From positions 1-38,466 of IMG/VR virus record IMGVR_UViG_3300044613_004774: a stretch of DNA of 38,466 bases; one strand, 5' to 3'. How positions within the stretch are numbered: position 1 is the first letter of the stretch; each line of letters begins with the position of its first letter. Under the pieces are notes generated by a model. The model made no database searches and had not been told where the DNA came from. It worked only from the letters and a program-made list of their open reading frames with translations. This DNA comes from a virus. Both the position numbers and the translations under genes were made by a program. This document shows positions 23,828-31,845 of this stretch, piece by piece.

Positions 23828-25068
23828 TTTTCTTGTATTTCTTCAATCCGTTTTGACATTTTATTTGAGTAACCAAAGCCATATTTTTTAAACACAAAAT
23901 CCCTTCTAATTACAGCTCCACATAAAGTTTCGTATGAAAAAAAATACTTGATTGGCATATTGTTTTTAAACGCCTTTTCTTTTGCTTCTTTTTTAGAATC
24001 ACATGAAATAAATTCAAAATCTAAGCCCATTTTATCGCAATACATTTTTCTATGATATTTAAAAACAATTGAAAATTTTTCTTCAAAGTTTTCCGCAACA
24101 TCATTAGGTAATTCAGCTATTAGCAATTTCAAGTACTCTTTCCAAGTAATATTTTTAGGTTTTACTATTTTACCCCTGTTAATATTAGTATGGTTATAGT
24201 TTGCTCCAAAATTCACACCTTCAACTCTTTGCAACATTCTATCAAATGTTGAGGGCTCTATTATTTTCCAAAGCCATAATGATTTTTTTTGCTCCTCACC
24301 AAAAGCACTACATGTTCTCATTTCTGAAATTGGTAAACCAGCCTTAAACATTGAATCATAAACACGGTTATAATCTAAATTATTGTCGGAATAATACTTC
24401 CAAACGTCTTTTGTTAGCCAATCAAATATTGGTAAACATGTCCAAGTTCTATTTGCATTGTTTTTCGTTAAATAAGTGTATTCATTCCTTTTTGTACGAT
24501 GCTTTTCAACAGCAATAGCCATGTGTCTGCCGTATGATTCTTCGGTTCTCATTCCTATGAAATTACAGATAGTTTCAACACCAGAAATATCGCATAGATA
24601 TTCACCGAAACATTCTATTGACCAATATTCAAGCCTATTCAATTCTAAATACTTGGCAAATTCTTCAGGTAAATTATGTTTATTTATTACGTAGTCTTTG
24701 TTAGGCATAGGTCTAACCCAAAAATCCTTTTTTGATTCATCCCAGATCTTAAAATACCTTTGAAAAACACTACTGGCATTATCGTCCAATTCTTCAATAC
24801 ACAACCAAAAAGGCTTAATTCTTGGATCTTCCATTATTGACTCTGTATATCTAGCGGTTTCCTGAAATATAACCTCTAAGTCAGAAAACACACATTTAAC
24901 TGGAAGTCTATTCAGTTCCGTAGCCACCTCTAAAACAAGATTAATCAATACTCCAGAATCTTTACCTCCTGAAAATGAAACATAGAAATCAGGAAAAAAC
25001 AATATCTGTTCTTTAATTCTATTTTTAGCGGCTTGATAGACGTTTAAGTGTTTATTGTAAATTTTCAT
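23809..25068 (-). CDS. PP-loop ATPase / PAPS reductase-like protein, IbrA-like (DUF3440)
   Basis: The 419-aa product has the PP-loop SFSGGKDSGV (31-40), the signature of the adenosine phosphosulfate (PAPS) reductase superfamily. The long DUF3440-type extension has Arg- and Cys-containing segments (ICNFIGMRTEESYGRH, TWTCLPIFDWLTKDVW, EMRTCSAFGEEQKK) typical of IbrA. This superfamily activates a substrate by adenylation, and relatives such as DndC take part in DNA phosphorothioation. Start and end overlap the helicase (4 bases) and GNAT (19 bases) genes. No Fe-S or sulfurtransferase partner gene was seen in the window. Confidence 0.85.
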   Translation of the reverse strand: MKIYNKHLNVYQAAKNRIKEQILFFPDFYVSFSGGKDSGVLINLVLEVATELNRLPVKCVFSDLEVIFQETARYTESIMEDPRIKPFWLCIEELDDNASSVFQRYFKIWDESKKDFWVRPMPNKDYVINKHNLPEEFAKYLELNRLEYWSIECFGEYLCDISGVETICNFIGMRTEESYGRHMAIAVEKHRTKRNEYTYLTKNNANRTWTCLPIFDWLTKDVWKYYSDNNLDYNRVYDSMFKAGLPISEMRTCSAFGEEQKKSLWLWKIIEPSTFDRMLQRVEGVNFGANYNHTNINRGKIVKPKNITWKEYLKLLIAELPNDVAENFEEKFSIVFKYHRKMYCDKMGLDFEFISCDSKKEAKEKAFKNNMPIKYFFSYETLCGAVIRRDFVFKKYGFGYSNKMSKRIEEIQEKWNQEL

Positions 25069-26291
25069 AACACTTCTTTTAACTGATTTTTACTTACTTT
25101 TTTGAAATACTCCAAAGCTGTTTGTTTGGTGTCGTTGTTTTTTCGGATTAGATTATCCAGTGGAATTTTGGCATCCAAATAATAGTGGTAGCAATTTCTT
25201 TTTTGGCCTGTCCGGAAAATTCTTTTTTGATATTGATCTACATCCATCCAATTCCAAGTTTTATCAAATTCAACCGTCACATTGAATTGATTTTGTAAAT
25301 TGATGGACATTGAATCTGATTGCAATGAAAATACATTGGCATTGTATATTTCCGATAAAATAAAACATCTGCTATCCACAAATTTGGTATAAACAGCAAC
25401 ATTTTCAACGCCATGTTTCTGAATGATTTTTTTGAGCAAAACAATCTTTTCCTGACAACAAGAATAGCTGTGTTGCATTTTCTGCACCATCATTAAAAAA
25501 ATGTTGTTGTTGTATTCTTCCAATGATTCCTCACAAAGAAAATGCTCCTTGATTGCGGTGTATTCCTTCTTGTATTCATCCTCTACCTCATAACTCATTC
25601 GTATGTGCTGCGCTTCAATATTTAGATTCAATTCAGCTTCATAGATGAAAGGTCGAATTAAATGATAGAGGTAATCAATGTTTTCGTAACCAATAACGAA
25701 TTCTTTCATCACTCTTCCACCGCATTTTATTCTAATTTTCTCACAAAAAGTATTTTCAAATTCGGCATAATTCATTTTCAGAATTAAAGGTGAAAGAAAT
25801 TCCATTTGGGACCACAAATCCATTAGATTTCTACTGAATGGCGTGCCGTTCAAAATCAACTTGTAGGTTGATAACTTTCCGAATTCTAGTATTCTTTGTG
25901 TTCGCTTTGCATCAGAATTTTTGATTAATAATGATTCATCAACTACAATAAATGGATTCTTTGCAGCTTGTAATTTCTTTGTCAATTCCAAATAAACGCG
26001 GTCACTCATTCCAACAGATTGAACGCCAACGAAATCAATATTTTCAAAATGATGCCATTTTTCAACTTCTTTTTTTATTCCTGAAGAAGCAATCTTTGGA
26101 TTTACAGAACGAAACGGAGCTAGCCACAACACGTAATCAGGATGAACTTGTTTTATTAATTCAACTGCTGTTCGTGTTTTGCCTGTTCCTGGTGATTTAA
26201 AAAGCGCACCCACTTTTTTTGTTTGCAAGTGGGAAATTGCGCCAGTTTGATTATTTAATAAGGCTTTCATCTGGTGCTTGATTTTGGTCAA
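25065..26291 (-). CDS. SNF2-like superfamily 2 helicase/ATPase
   Basis: 408 aa with helicase motifs in order: Walker A FKSPGTGKTRTAVELI (31-46), DESLLIK motif II (about 118), LNGTPFSRNLMDLW motif III (about 147-160), and motif VI QYQKRIFRTGQKRNC (about 355-369). This is the Snf2/phage-type DNA translocase family, common in phage replication modules. It overlaps the 109-aa gene start by about 41 bases at its N-terminus; the ATG at 26270 (MKALLNNQTG) is the alternative start with less overlap. It likely remodels or unwinds DNA in replication or modification. Confidence 0.85.
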   Translation of the reverse strand: MTKIKHQMKALLNNQTGAISHLQTKKVGALFKSPGTGKTRTAVELIKQVHPDYVLWLAPFRSVNPKIASSGIKKEVEKWHHFENIDFVGVQSVGMSDRVYLELTKKLQAAKNPFIVVDESLLIKNSDAKRTQRILEFGKLSTYKLILNGTPFSRNLMDLWSQMEFLSPLILKMNYAEFENTFCEKIRIKCGGRVMKEFVIGYENIDYLYHLIRPFIYEAELNLNIEAQHIRMSYEVEDEYKKEYTAIKEHFLCEESLEEYNNNIFLMMVQKMQHSYSCCQEKIVLLKKIIQKHGVENVAVYTKFVDSRCFILSEIYNANVFSLQSDSMSINLQNQFNVTVEFDKTWNWMDVDQYQKRIFRTGQKRNCYHYYLDAKIPLDNLIRKNNDTKQTALEYFKKVSKNQLKEVL

Positions 26292-26580
26292 ATTCTACCT
26301 TTTTCGGCTTGTGATGTTCTACCACAATATTTGGTTCAATTCTGCCTTTTTCTGGATTCCACCAACCTACTTTTTTGGTAGAGTGCTGTATATCTTTTTG
26401 ATCCATTATCCAAGCAGAAATCCAATAAGCATCTGATTTTTGAACATCGTAATCTTGTGCGAAAACTTGTGATTTTGGAATGATTGCCTCTGAACCATCA
26501 AAAGCAGTTGCTTTATAAGCCTTGTCAGATATACTAACAAGGCTTTGAAGTCTTACCGAATAACACTTAGTTTTTTTCAT
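26251..26580 (-). CDS. Unknown phage protein (109 aa)
   Basis: Begins MKKTKCYSVRLQSLVSISD. A compact alpha/beta protein with YKATAFDGSEAIIPKSQVF and SDAYWISAWIMDQKDI segments that I recall from Bacteroidota phage proteins, though no function is known. Overlaps the preceding 98-aa gene by 14 bases and the helicase by about 20-40 bases, so it belongs to that operon. Confidence 0.65.
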   Translation of the reverse strand: MKKTKCYSVRLQSLVSISDKAYKATAFDGSEAIIPKSQVFAQDYDVQKSDAYWISAWIMDQKDIQHSTKKVGWWNPEKGRIEPNIVVEHHKPKKVEFDQNQAPDESLIK

Positions 26581-26863
26581 GCTTGAAAACTAATTTAGAA
26601 TCATTCAATTGAATCCATCCATGTCTTAACTGCTGAACTCCGTCAACAATATAAGGAAACCAATTTCCGTCTGGAATCAATTCTCCAATGCAACTTGAAA
26701 TGGATTCATCAGTATAAGCAGGAAATCCACCATCGTAACTCCAATGCTTTCTGATAAACATTGGTTTTCCTTCAAACTCAATCCATCCTTGGATTGTTCC
26801 AGAACCTTGTCCGTCTGGATGACAAGCAGATTTTAATTCTCTGTAAGTAGTTACATTTTTCAT
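26567..26863 (-). CDS. Unknown phage protein (98 aa)
   Basis: The ATG at 26863 is preferred, because the shared leader AAAAAAGATAAACGCTATG precedes both it and the 22816 gene; this gives 98 aa (MKNVTTYRELKSACHPDG...). Aromatic-rich and beta-prone (YDGGFPAYTDESISSCIGEL, GNWFPYIVDGVQQLRHGWIQ), perhaps a small ligand-binding or nucleic-acid-binding domain. No family recognised. First gene of the helicase/IbrAB operon. Confidence 0.65.
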   Translation of the reverse strand: MKNVTTYRELKSACHPDGQGSGTIQGWIEFEGKPMFIRKHWSYDGGFPAYTDESISSCIGELIPDGNWFPYIVDGVQQLRHGWIQLNDSKLVFKHEKN

Positions 26864-26953
26864 AGCGTTTATCTTTTTTTGTTGAGACAAATGTAAGCCA
26901 TTTGTTTGAATTAATTACCATTTTTTCAAATAAAAATGAAAATAATTTTTAAA
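26858..26953. repeat. Direct repeat (copy 2), about 96 bases
   Basis: Matches 22811-22907: same start codon context, same leader, same -7 box and same TTTCAAATAAAAATGAAAAT end. It lies just after the primase stop (26975) and carries the promoter of the helicase/IbrAB operon. Confidence 0.8.
26888..26933 (-). promoter_or_regulatory. Promoter with palindromic element (copy 2)
   Basis: The -7 box TACATTTG is at 26895-26888 on the minus strand. Upstream, TTGTTTGAA (26902-26910) and TTCAAATAA (26925-26933) form an inverted repeat with one mismatch and the same 14-base spacer as copy 1. Arm-to-box distance is again 6 bases. Confidence 0.6.
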
Positions 26954-26974
26954 GAATTTTTAATCGTCTGAAAA

Positions 26975-29900
26975 TCAGAAAGGAAGATCGTCTTTATTTT
27001 GGTCGAAACGCGAAAATAATTGCTGTTCTTTGGCATTAAATCCTTGTGTTTCTACTGGTTTTCCACCAATAATCACATCTTTCAAAGATAAAACCAACTG
27101 ATCATAATCAAATGCGTAGGCGCTTGTTTGCCCCGTTCCAAATTCAACGGCTTTTACATTTCCTAAAAATGCCTTTTTGTCGGCTTTCATGTAAGATTTC
27201 AATGATGTTTCCGGATGTCCGTTTTCGCCAGTCTGTTTCCGGTGGTTTTCGGCATATTTTGGAAACACACGTTGAAAGCGAAGGAAAAGAACATTCTTGT
27301 TTTCCTTCCATTCCAGCACTTCTTCCTTATCTCCTTTGGCTCTCACTTTCAATGATGGTAAATTGACCACTTTATAATCTTCATCATTCCTAATTAAGCC
27401 GTCCAAGCTCATGAATTCAAGCATTTTCCAGAAACCACTCAAAACGTTTGATTCGCTTGATAATGACGATTGACTTAAAATGTGCTCTTTACCCAAATTA
27501 TAGACGTACTCAAATGGATAATGAAAATTCAATTTTGAGCCAATTAAAAACAATGTGGTTAGCATCACTGTAATAGATTGCATGATCCTTCCTTCGTAAT
27601 GCTCCAGCCCTAAATCTGTAGACATACGCTTGTATATCTTTTGATAAGATTCGCGCCATTCGTCATTGAAATAGTCACGGTACGCAATCGTTTCAATAAT
27701 CAAATTGGATAAACCTTCCATTTGCCATTTGTTCAATTCCTCATACTCTTTCACGTCTTCCGCACTTAATTCTTCCTGTTTTCGCGTAAATTCCAAAAGA
27801 ATGGACCTGGTCAGTAATGCGTTTTCGTCAATGGTCGGGTAATGTTGCCCCGAAATGCCAAATCCTGAATTGATTTTAGTTGATTTCGTTCGGTTATCAT
27901 TGGTCATGATTCCTTTTTCGGCACCAGTTCCGTCAAATCCTCCTTTTAGCGCTTGGATTCGCTTCATATCAATGTCGTTTCGGTATTCGTCCAGCCAAAT
28001 GAAGCAATTCCGCAAACGTGCCAATCTTCGCTGAAAACCTACTGCTGTTCCGGTTGAAAGGTTGAAAGCTGGTTGGTCAGCCGTGAAGATGGTCGCCAAT
28101 GACCTTGCACAGGTAGATTTACCCGTCTGTGGTTGTCCAACAAGGAAAAGGATGGGGAAAATTTGCGTGTTTGAAAAAATAATATCGCGAAAACAACACG
28201 CAACAAAAAAGCACGTTGCCCAAATGCCATTAATGCCGTAAACACGTTCCATTTTTCGCGCCCAAACGCTCATGGTCACATGCTTGTTAGGTCGGTAGCG
28301 TAGAAATCTATCTGCTTCAAAATAATCATCTTCATCTTCCACGTTTGAATTGATTTCCGAAAATGCAGGAAGAAAGAATTTCCTGTCTTGCGCTTCCACT
28401 ATTCCAAATGGATCTATTTTTTTGAAGTGATTTTCGCGAACAATACCATCCGCAAATGCGAAGAAATTTCCTGATTTATTCCAGCCTAAAGTCCTGATTT
28501 CAGAACAAAAAGGAAATTGCGCCATGAGCTTAATGTATAGTGCCTGGTGCTGCATCGCATTTCCACGAAAATAGAAATTACCGTAATTTCCAATGGCTTC
28601 ACGAAAGGCCTGCAAAGAAAGTAGCGCCTTGTTGGTGATTTCAATGATTACCTTTTTGTGCGGATTTCTGATTTCCACTATCCGCTTTGAATCATCTTTA
28701 TTTTCTACCTGAAAAATAGGTCGAATGATAAAATTCGAAACGCGTTCAAAATCCTTGAAAGAATTGCCTTTCGGAAAATAGTAGCCAATCTTCTTTGAAT
28801 CCACTTCGCTGTAAAATCCGAATTCGCTGAAATCTTGAATTTCATCCTTGGAAAGATGGCGTGGCAAAATGAAACCATCCACTTCCTCCTCGTTTAAAAC
28901 GGCTTTGGCGGCAATATGAACCTTCACCTTTTCCTCCACCACTTTTCGCTCTAATTTGTACTCTTTGGCGAACAATTTTACATACGCGTTTCGAAGCTGT
29001 GCATCTGGAATGGCTGCTAATATTTCCGCTGTTTGTGCTTCCGCTGCCGCTTTTTCGATTGTGGTGGTAGATTTAGCGTAAAGGTTATTCACCAAATATT
29101 CTACAGCGTCTAATTTCGTGGATTCAACTTCATCTTGAAATTCATTTTGGTTTTCGTTAATCTTCCAAACCTTGGATTTCGCGAAATCATCAGGATCCAT
29201 ACCTTCAACTGGAGGGATGAAAAGATACACCTTGAATCCTTCTTCTAATAGATTGATGGTGTCTTTGAGAATCTTGTTTTTTCCAGCTTTATCATTGTCA
29301 ACGAAAAGCAAAATCACATCTGCAAAACGTTTGATGATTTTCATTTGGTCTGCTGTGAATGCCGTTCCAAGTGGTGCAATGGTGTTTGGTAATCCTAAAG
29401 AATGAAGGCTGGTCACATCAAAATTACCCTCCACTTTTACTGCAAATCCCATTTTTCGAATGGCTTCTTTTGCCAAATGGATTCCAAGTAAAGAATGAGA
29501 TTTGGAGTAGGCTTCCGTTTCTGGTGTGTTCAGGATTTTCGGTATTTTTTGCCCTTCTTTTTCTTCAATGATATTTCTTCCTGAAAATCCAATCAATTTG
29601 CCTGATTCTGTGAAAATGGGAAACATGATTCTTCCACGGAAAAAATCGTAAACCTTTCCTTTTTCAGATTTAGAGGCCAATCCACATTTTAATATCATTT
29701 CCTCCGAAATTCCTTTGGCTTTCAGAAATTTGAGTAAGCCATCAAAAGAATCCGGTGCGTAGCCTAATGAGAATTTTTCGTAAATAAATGGCGTGGCTCT
29801 TAGCTTGTCTGGAGGAATGGCGGAAACGTTGATTTCCTGCGTGAAATATTCGAGTGCTAAAGCGTTGACTTCGTGAATATTCTTGATTCGCTCTTGTTTT

Positions 29901-30220
29901 TCCACGTACTTTTTGCTTCGTTCGGCATCGTCAAATTCAATTTGAATACCGTGCGTGCTGGCTATTTCTTTGATTGCTTCTGGGTAGGTCATGGCGTTTT
30001 TTGCCATTACAAATGAAACGGCACTTCCACCACCTTTACCTGTGGAGAAACATTTCCAAACTCCTTTTGCTGGATTAACAAAAAAAGATCCTGATTTTTC
30101 ATCAGTGAAAGGAGATTTCCCCTTATAGGATGCGCCACTTCGCTTTAATTCTACATACTTACCAATAACCTGTTCTAAGTCTAGGTCATTTACTGCGTCA
30201 ATGGTTGATCTACTTAACAT
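26975..30220 (-). CDS. Bifunctional primase-helicase (DnaG-type primase fused to AAA+ helicase)
   Basis: 1081 aa. An N-terminal CHC2-type zinc-finger region (about 1-85) is followed by a DnaG primase core with TOPRIM motifs: VKVEGNFDV (about 260), GTAFT (about 285) and FVDNDKAG (about 305), then DPDDFA. The C-terminal half carries a P-loop ATPase, VGQPQTGKSTCARSL (about 690-705) and Walker B FIWLDEYRND (about 740), with sensor-like downstream helices. Such primase-helicase fusions are the replication core of many phages. In the zinc finger three of four expected ligands are replaced (KSPFTDEK, WKCFSTGK; only one Cys kept). The start overlaps the 90-aa gene by 11 bases. Confidence 0.88.
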   Translation of the reverse strand: MLSRSTIDAVNDLDLEQVIGKYVELKRSGASYKGKSPFTDEKSGSFFVNPAKGVWKCFSTGKGGGSAVSFVMAKNAMTYPEAIKEIASTHGIQIEFDDAERSKKYVEKQERIKNIHEVNALALEYFTQEINVSAIPPDKLRATPFIYEKFSLGYAPDSFDGLLKFLKAKGISEEMILKCGLASKSEKGKVYDFFRGRIMFPIFTESGKLIGFSGRNIIEEKEGQKIPKILNTPETEAYSKSHSLLGIHLAKEAIRKMGFAVKVEGNFDVTSLHSLGLPNTIAPLGTAFTADQMKIIKRFADVILLFVDNDKAGKNKILKDTINLLEEGFKVYLFIPPVEGMDPDDFAKSKVWKINENQNEFQDEVESTKLDAVEYLVNNLYAKSTTTIEKAAAEAQTAEILAAIPDAQLRNAYVKLFAKEYKLERKVVEEKVKVHIAAKAVLNEEEVDGFILPRHLSKDEIQDFSEFGFYSEVDSKKIGYYFPKGNSFKDFERVSNFIIRPIFQVENKDDSKRIVEIRNPHKKVIIEITNKALLSLQAFREAIGNYGNFYFRGNAMQHQALYIKLMAQFPFCSEIRTLGWNKSGNFFAFADGIVRENHFKKIDPFGIVEAQDRKFFLPAFSEINSNVEDEDDYFEADRFLRYRPNKHVTMSVWARKMERVYGINGIWATCFFVACCFRDIIFSNTQIFPILFLVGQPQTGKSTCARSLATIFTADQPAFNLSTGTAVGFQRRLARLRNCFIWLDEYRNDIDMKRIQALKGGFDGTGAEKGIMTNDNRTKSTKINSGFGISGQHYPTIDENALLTRSILLEFTRKQEELSAEDVKEYEELNKWQMEGLSNLIIETIAYRDYFNDEWRESYQKIYKRMSTDLGLEHYEGRIMQSITVMLTTLFLIGSKLNFHYPFEYVYNLGKEHILSQSSLSSESNVLSGFWKMLEFMSLDGLIRNDEDYKVVNLPSLKVRAKGDKEEVLEWKENKNVLFLRFQRVFPKYAENHRKQTGENGHPETSLKSYMKADKKAFLGNVKAVEFGTGQTSAYAFDYDQLVLSLKDVIIGGKPVETQGFNAKEQQLFSRFDQNKDDLPF

Positions 30221-30482
30221 ACTGGCCGATTCTTGAAATGTGAATCACTTCTTTATCCATCAGCCGTGCGATTTGCAAGAAATCCTTAATGATTTTACTT
30301 TCATTGTCTTGCAAATTCTCACACACTACCAAATTACAATGTAGCAATTGCGCCACATTTTCTTCCTGGTCTTCGTAACTGATTAAAGCAATTGATTCTA
30401 CATTTTCTCCATCGAAAATTGAGAATTTAAAATTTTGAGGTTGTGCATTTTCGGTCACAACCAATATGCGAATTTTTTTCAT
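30210..30482 (-). CDS. Unknown small protein (90 aa)
   Basis: Begins MKKIRILVVTENAQPQNFKF and ends HISRIGQYVK with a TAG stop that overlaps the primase start. The N-terminal strand and loop (IRILVVTENA) and the alternation of strands and helices suggest a small flavodoxin/Rossmann-like fold, but no catalytic motif is visible. Shares the AATTTTTAACCATG-type start context and is coupled to the primase gene. Confidence 0.6.
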   Translation of the reverse strand: MKKIRILVVTENAQPQNFKFSIFDGENVESIALISYEDQEENVAQLLHCNLVVCENLQDNESKIIKDFLQIARLMDKEVIHISRIGQYVK

Positions 30483-30535
30483 GGTTAAAAATTAAGGGGT
30501 GCGAATTTGAGGAATTAAGGTGTCAAAAAAAATGA

Positions 30536-30802
30536 CTACCTAAAGTGGGCTACTCTACGTGCGTTTTGTTGCCGTTTCAATTTTGTTTCTTCCGCCAAAA
30601 GAAAGGCTTCCGCAATGGTGGAGGAATTGGAATACTTCACAGTCAAGTGCCTGCGAATGCTGTTGAGCGCGTAAAATCTGCCTGTTTTTTCGGCTATTCT
30701 GTCGCGTAGAATTTCGGCATAACCGAATGGTAATGAATTGCGCAGGCGCATGAGCTTCATGTCGTCATATTCATAATCTACATTTTCGTTGGGTGTATTC
30801 AT
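30536..30802 (-). CDS. Small basic protein (88 aa), possible DNA-binding
   Basis: Starts ATG overlapping the previous stop as ATGA (30799-30802). Residues 15-80 predict helices with a basic C-terminus (KLKRQQNARRVAHFR) and a helix-turn-helix-like LPFGYAEILRDRIAEKTGR/FYALNSIRRHLT segment. It may be a regulator or replication accessory factor, placed upstream of the primase. The assignment is from composition only. Confidence 0.55.
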   Translation of the reverse strand: MNTPNENVDYEYDDMKLMRLRNSLPFGYAEILRDRIAEKTGRFYALNSIRRHLTVKYSNSSTIAEAFLLAEETKLKRQQNARRVAHFR

Positions 30803-31041
30803 TTTTTCTGAGATTTTAAATGATTTAATTTTTGCTCTAGCAAAGAAATTTCATGGTCTAAAGCCTCTTGACTAGTCATCCTTTGATATAATTCAAGGTC
30901 GTGATATTCTTCACCTCTATCACTTACATGGGTAAACCTGTAAAAGTTAGCCCCTTAATCTCTTTGCTTTTCAAGTAATCTGATTAAATCTGAAACTTCA
31001 CCAGAACCTTCAGCAATTATTTTGCTAATAAATTTTTCCAT
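30799..31041 (-). pseudogene. Small gene split by an in-frame TAA
   Basis: One reading frame runs from ATG 31041 (MEKFISKIIAEGSGEVSDLI) for 28 codons, meets TAA at 30957-30955, and continues in the same frame as an open stretch (GANFYRFTHVSDRGEEYHDL...) to TGA at 30799, which overlaps the next ATG. The second part has no early start codon (first ATG well inside), so it looks like one about 80-aa gene with a nonsense change. The first part is preceded by a promoter at 31058. Function unknown. Confidence 0.55.
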
Positions 31042-31057
31042 GATTTCTTTTTTTTGG

Positions 31058-31078
31058 CAAATATATGTATTATTTGAA
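31058..31078 (-). promoter_or_regulatory. Promoter of the same class (copy 3)
   Basis: -7 box TATATTTG on the minus strand at 31065-31058, with TTCAAATAA immediately upstream (plus-strand TTATTTGAA at 31070-31078, 4 bases from the box). The upstream region has a direct repeat ATGTATTATTT (31066-31076 and about 31083-31093). It drives the interrupted gene and the primase operon. Confidence 0.6.
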
Positions 31079-31100
31079 TTAAATGTATTATTTTATATAC

Positions 31101-31130
31101 AAAAAAAAACGCGCATCTTTCAATGCACGT
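31101..31130 (-). terminator. Intrinsic terminator before the primase operon promoter
   Basis: On the minus strand CGTGCAT (31129-31123) pairs with ATGCGCG (31116-31110), one G-T pair, loop of six, followed by T9. It ends the portal-holin transcript upstream of promoter copy 3, separating the two operons. Confidence 0.75.
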
Positions 31131-31149
31131 CTAATTAGTTAGAATTCAG

Positions 31150-31320
31150 CTATTTTAATTTTCCGCGAATCAATTTAACTGCTTGTCTTACTTTTTCGAT
31201 TAGCGGAATTTTTTCGGTTTTAACCTGCAGAACTCTGTCGCCAGCTTCGTTTCGGTCAAAGTTCACATCTACATTAGGTGTGTCCACTTCAATTCTTAAG
31301 GGTCTTTTTGGTGCTTTCAT
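31150..31320 (-). CDS. Small basic protein (56 aa)
   Basis: ATG at 31320 to TAG at 31150: begins MKAPKRPLRIEVDTPNVDVN and ends KVRQAVKLIRGKLK. It overlaps the end of the 82-aa gene by 32 bases in another frame. Strand-rich middle and helical basic end. No domain recognised. It lies between the membrane-protein genes and the terminator, so is the last gene of the portal operon. Confidence 0.55.
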   Translation of the reverse strand: MKAPKRPLRIEVDTPNVDVNFDRNEAGDRVLQVKTEKIPLIEKVRQAVKLIRGKLK

Positions 31321-31537
31321 CGGTTTTTGATTTTGGGTAAAAAATAAATATTAGAATAGATATGCCCGTCAATATCATGGTGATAATTCTCGGTAAATCG
31401 TGCTGAATGAAATCGTGTTGCGTGATTTCCTTAATCAGTACTTTTTGACCTTGAATCCATTCAATATGGGTCAATGTGTCTTGAGTGAAGCCAAAGTTGG
31501 CCACCATCAAAAATAAAATAATGGTAATTGCTTTCAT
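31289..31537 (-). CDS. Small membrane protein with signal peptide and C-terminal TM segment
   Basis: 82 aa. The N-terminus MKAITIILFLMVANFGFTQ is a typical signal peptide, and residues 50-68 (IITMILTGISILIFIFY) form a transmembrane segment. This topology (secreted N-part, membrane-anchored C-end) recalls spanin-like proteins, but there is no lipobox cysteine and no coiled coil. It overlaps the holin candidate by 4 bases, hence probably a lysis accessory. The alternative is an unrelated membrane protein. Confidence 0.6.
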   Translation of the reverse strand: MKAITIILFLMVANFGFTQDTLTHIEWIQGQKVLIKEITQHDFIQHDLPRIITMILTGISILIFIFYPKSKTDESTKKTLKN

Positions 31538-31845
31538 TTCTTGAATTTAGATTTAACTGTCGCTATAATAACATCGTAGAAATCATTTACAAATGAATCT
31601 AATTTCGAGGTTAATTCATTGGCTACCCATCCAATAGAGAATGATGCAAGCACTAATATTTTTGGGCTCATTTTGTCAAAAAATAAAGCCAATACGCCAA
31701 TGGTACCGTAAGCCATTACACCAGCCACACACATTGACAATAAAATTGAACGCCATGAGAGTTTCAATTTCAAAGCTTTCAACATGGCTGCACCTGCGCC
31801 AAATATGATGGAAAATAAATCTCCGAAATTCTCTAAATGCTTCAT
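31534..31845 (-). CDS. Holin (LydA/holin superfamily III-like)
   Basis: 103 aa with three predicted membrane segments: DLFSIIFGAGAAMLKAL (about 9-25), WRSILLSMCVAGVMAYGTIG (about 31-50, then VLALFF), and ILVLASFSIGWVANEL (about 63-78), and a basic C-terminus (KSKFKK). Length, topology and the small-residue-rich second helix (the AGxxG pattern) agree with LydA-like phage holins that form membrane holes to release endolysin. It is separated from the lysin gene by about 24 kb. Start overlaps the adaptor gene by 4 bases. Confidence 0.65.
   Translation of the reverse strand: MKHLENFGDLFSIIFGAGAAMLKALKLKLSWRSILLSMCVAGVMAYGTIGVLALFFDKMSPKILVLASFSIGWVANELTSKLDSFVNDFYDVIIATVKSKFKK

Noticed and set aside
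30480-30540. Operator near 30.5 kb
   Set aside because: The GGAATTAAGG stretch is unique and not palindromic; no support.
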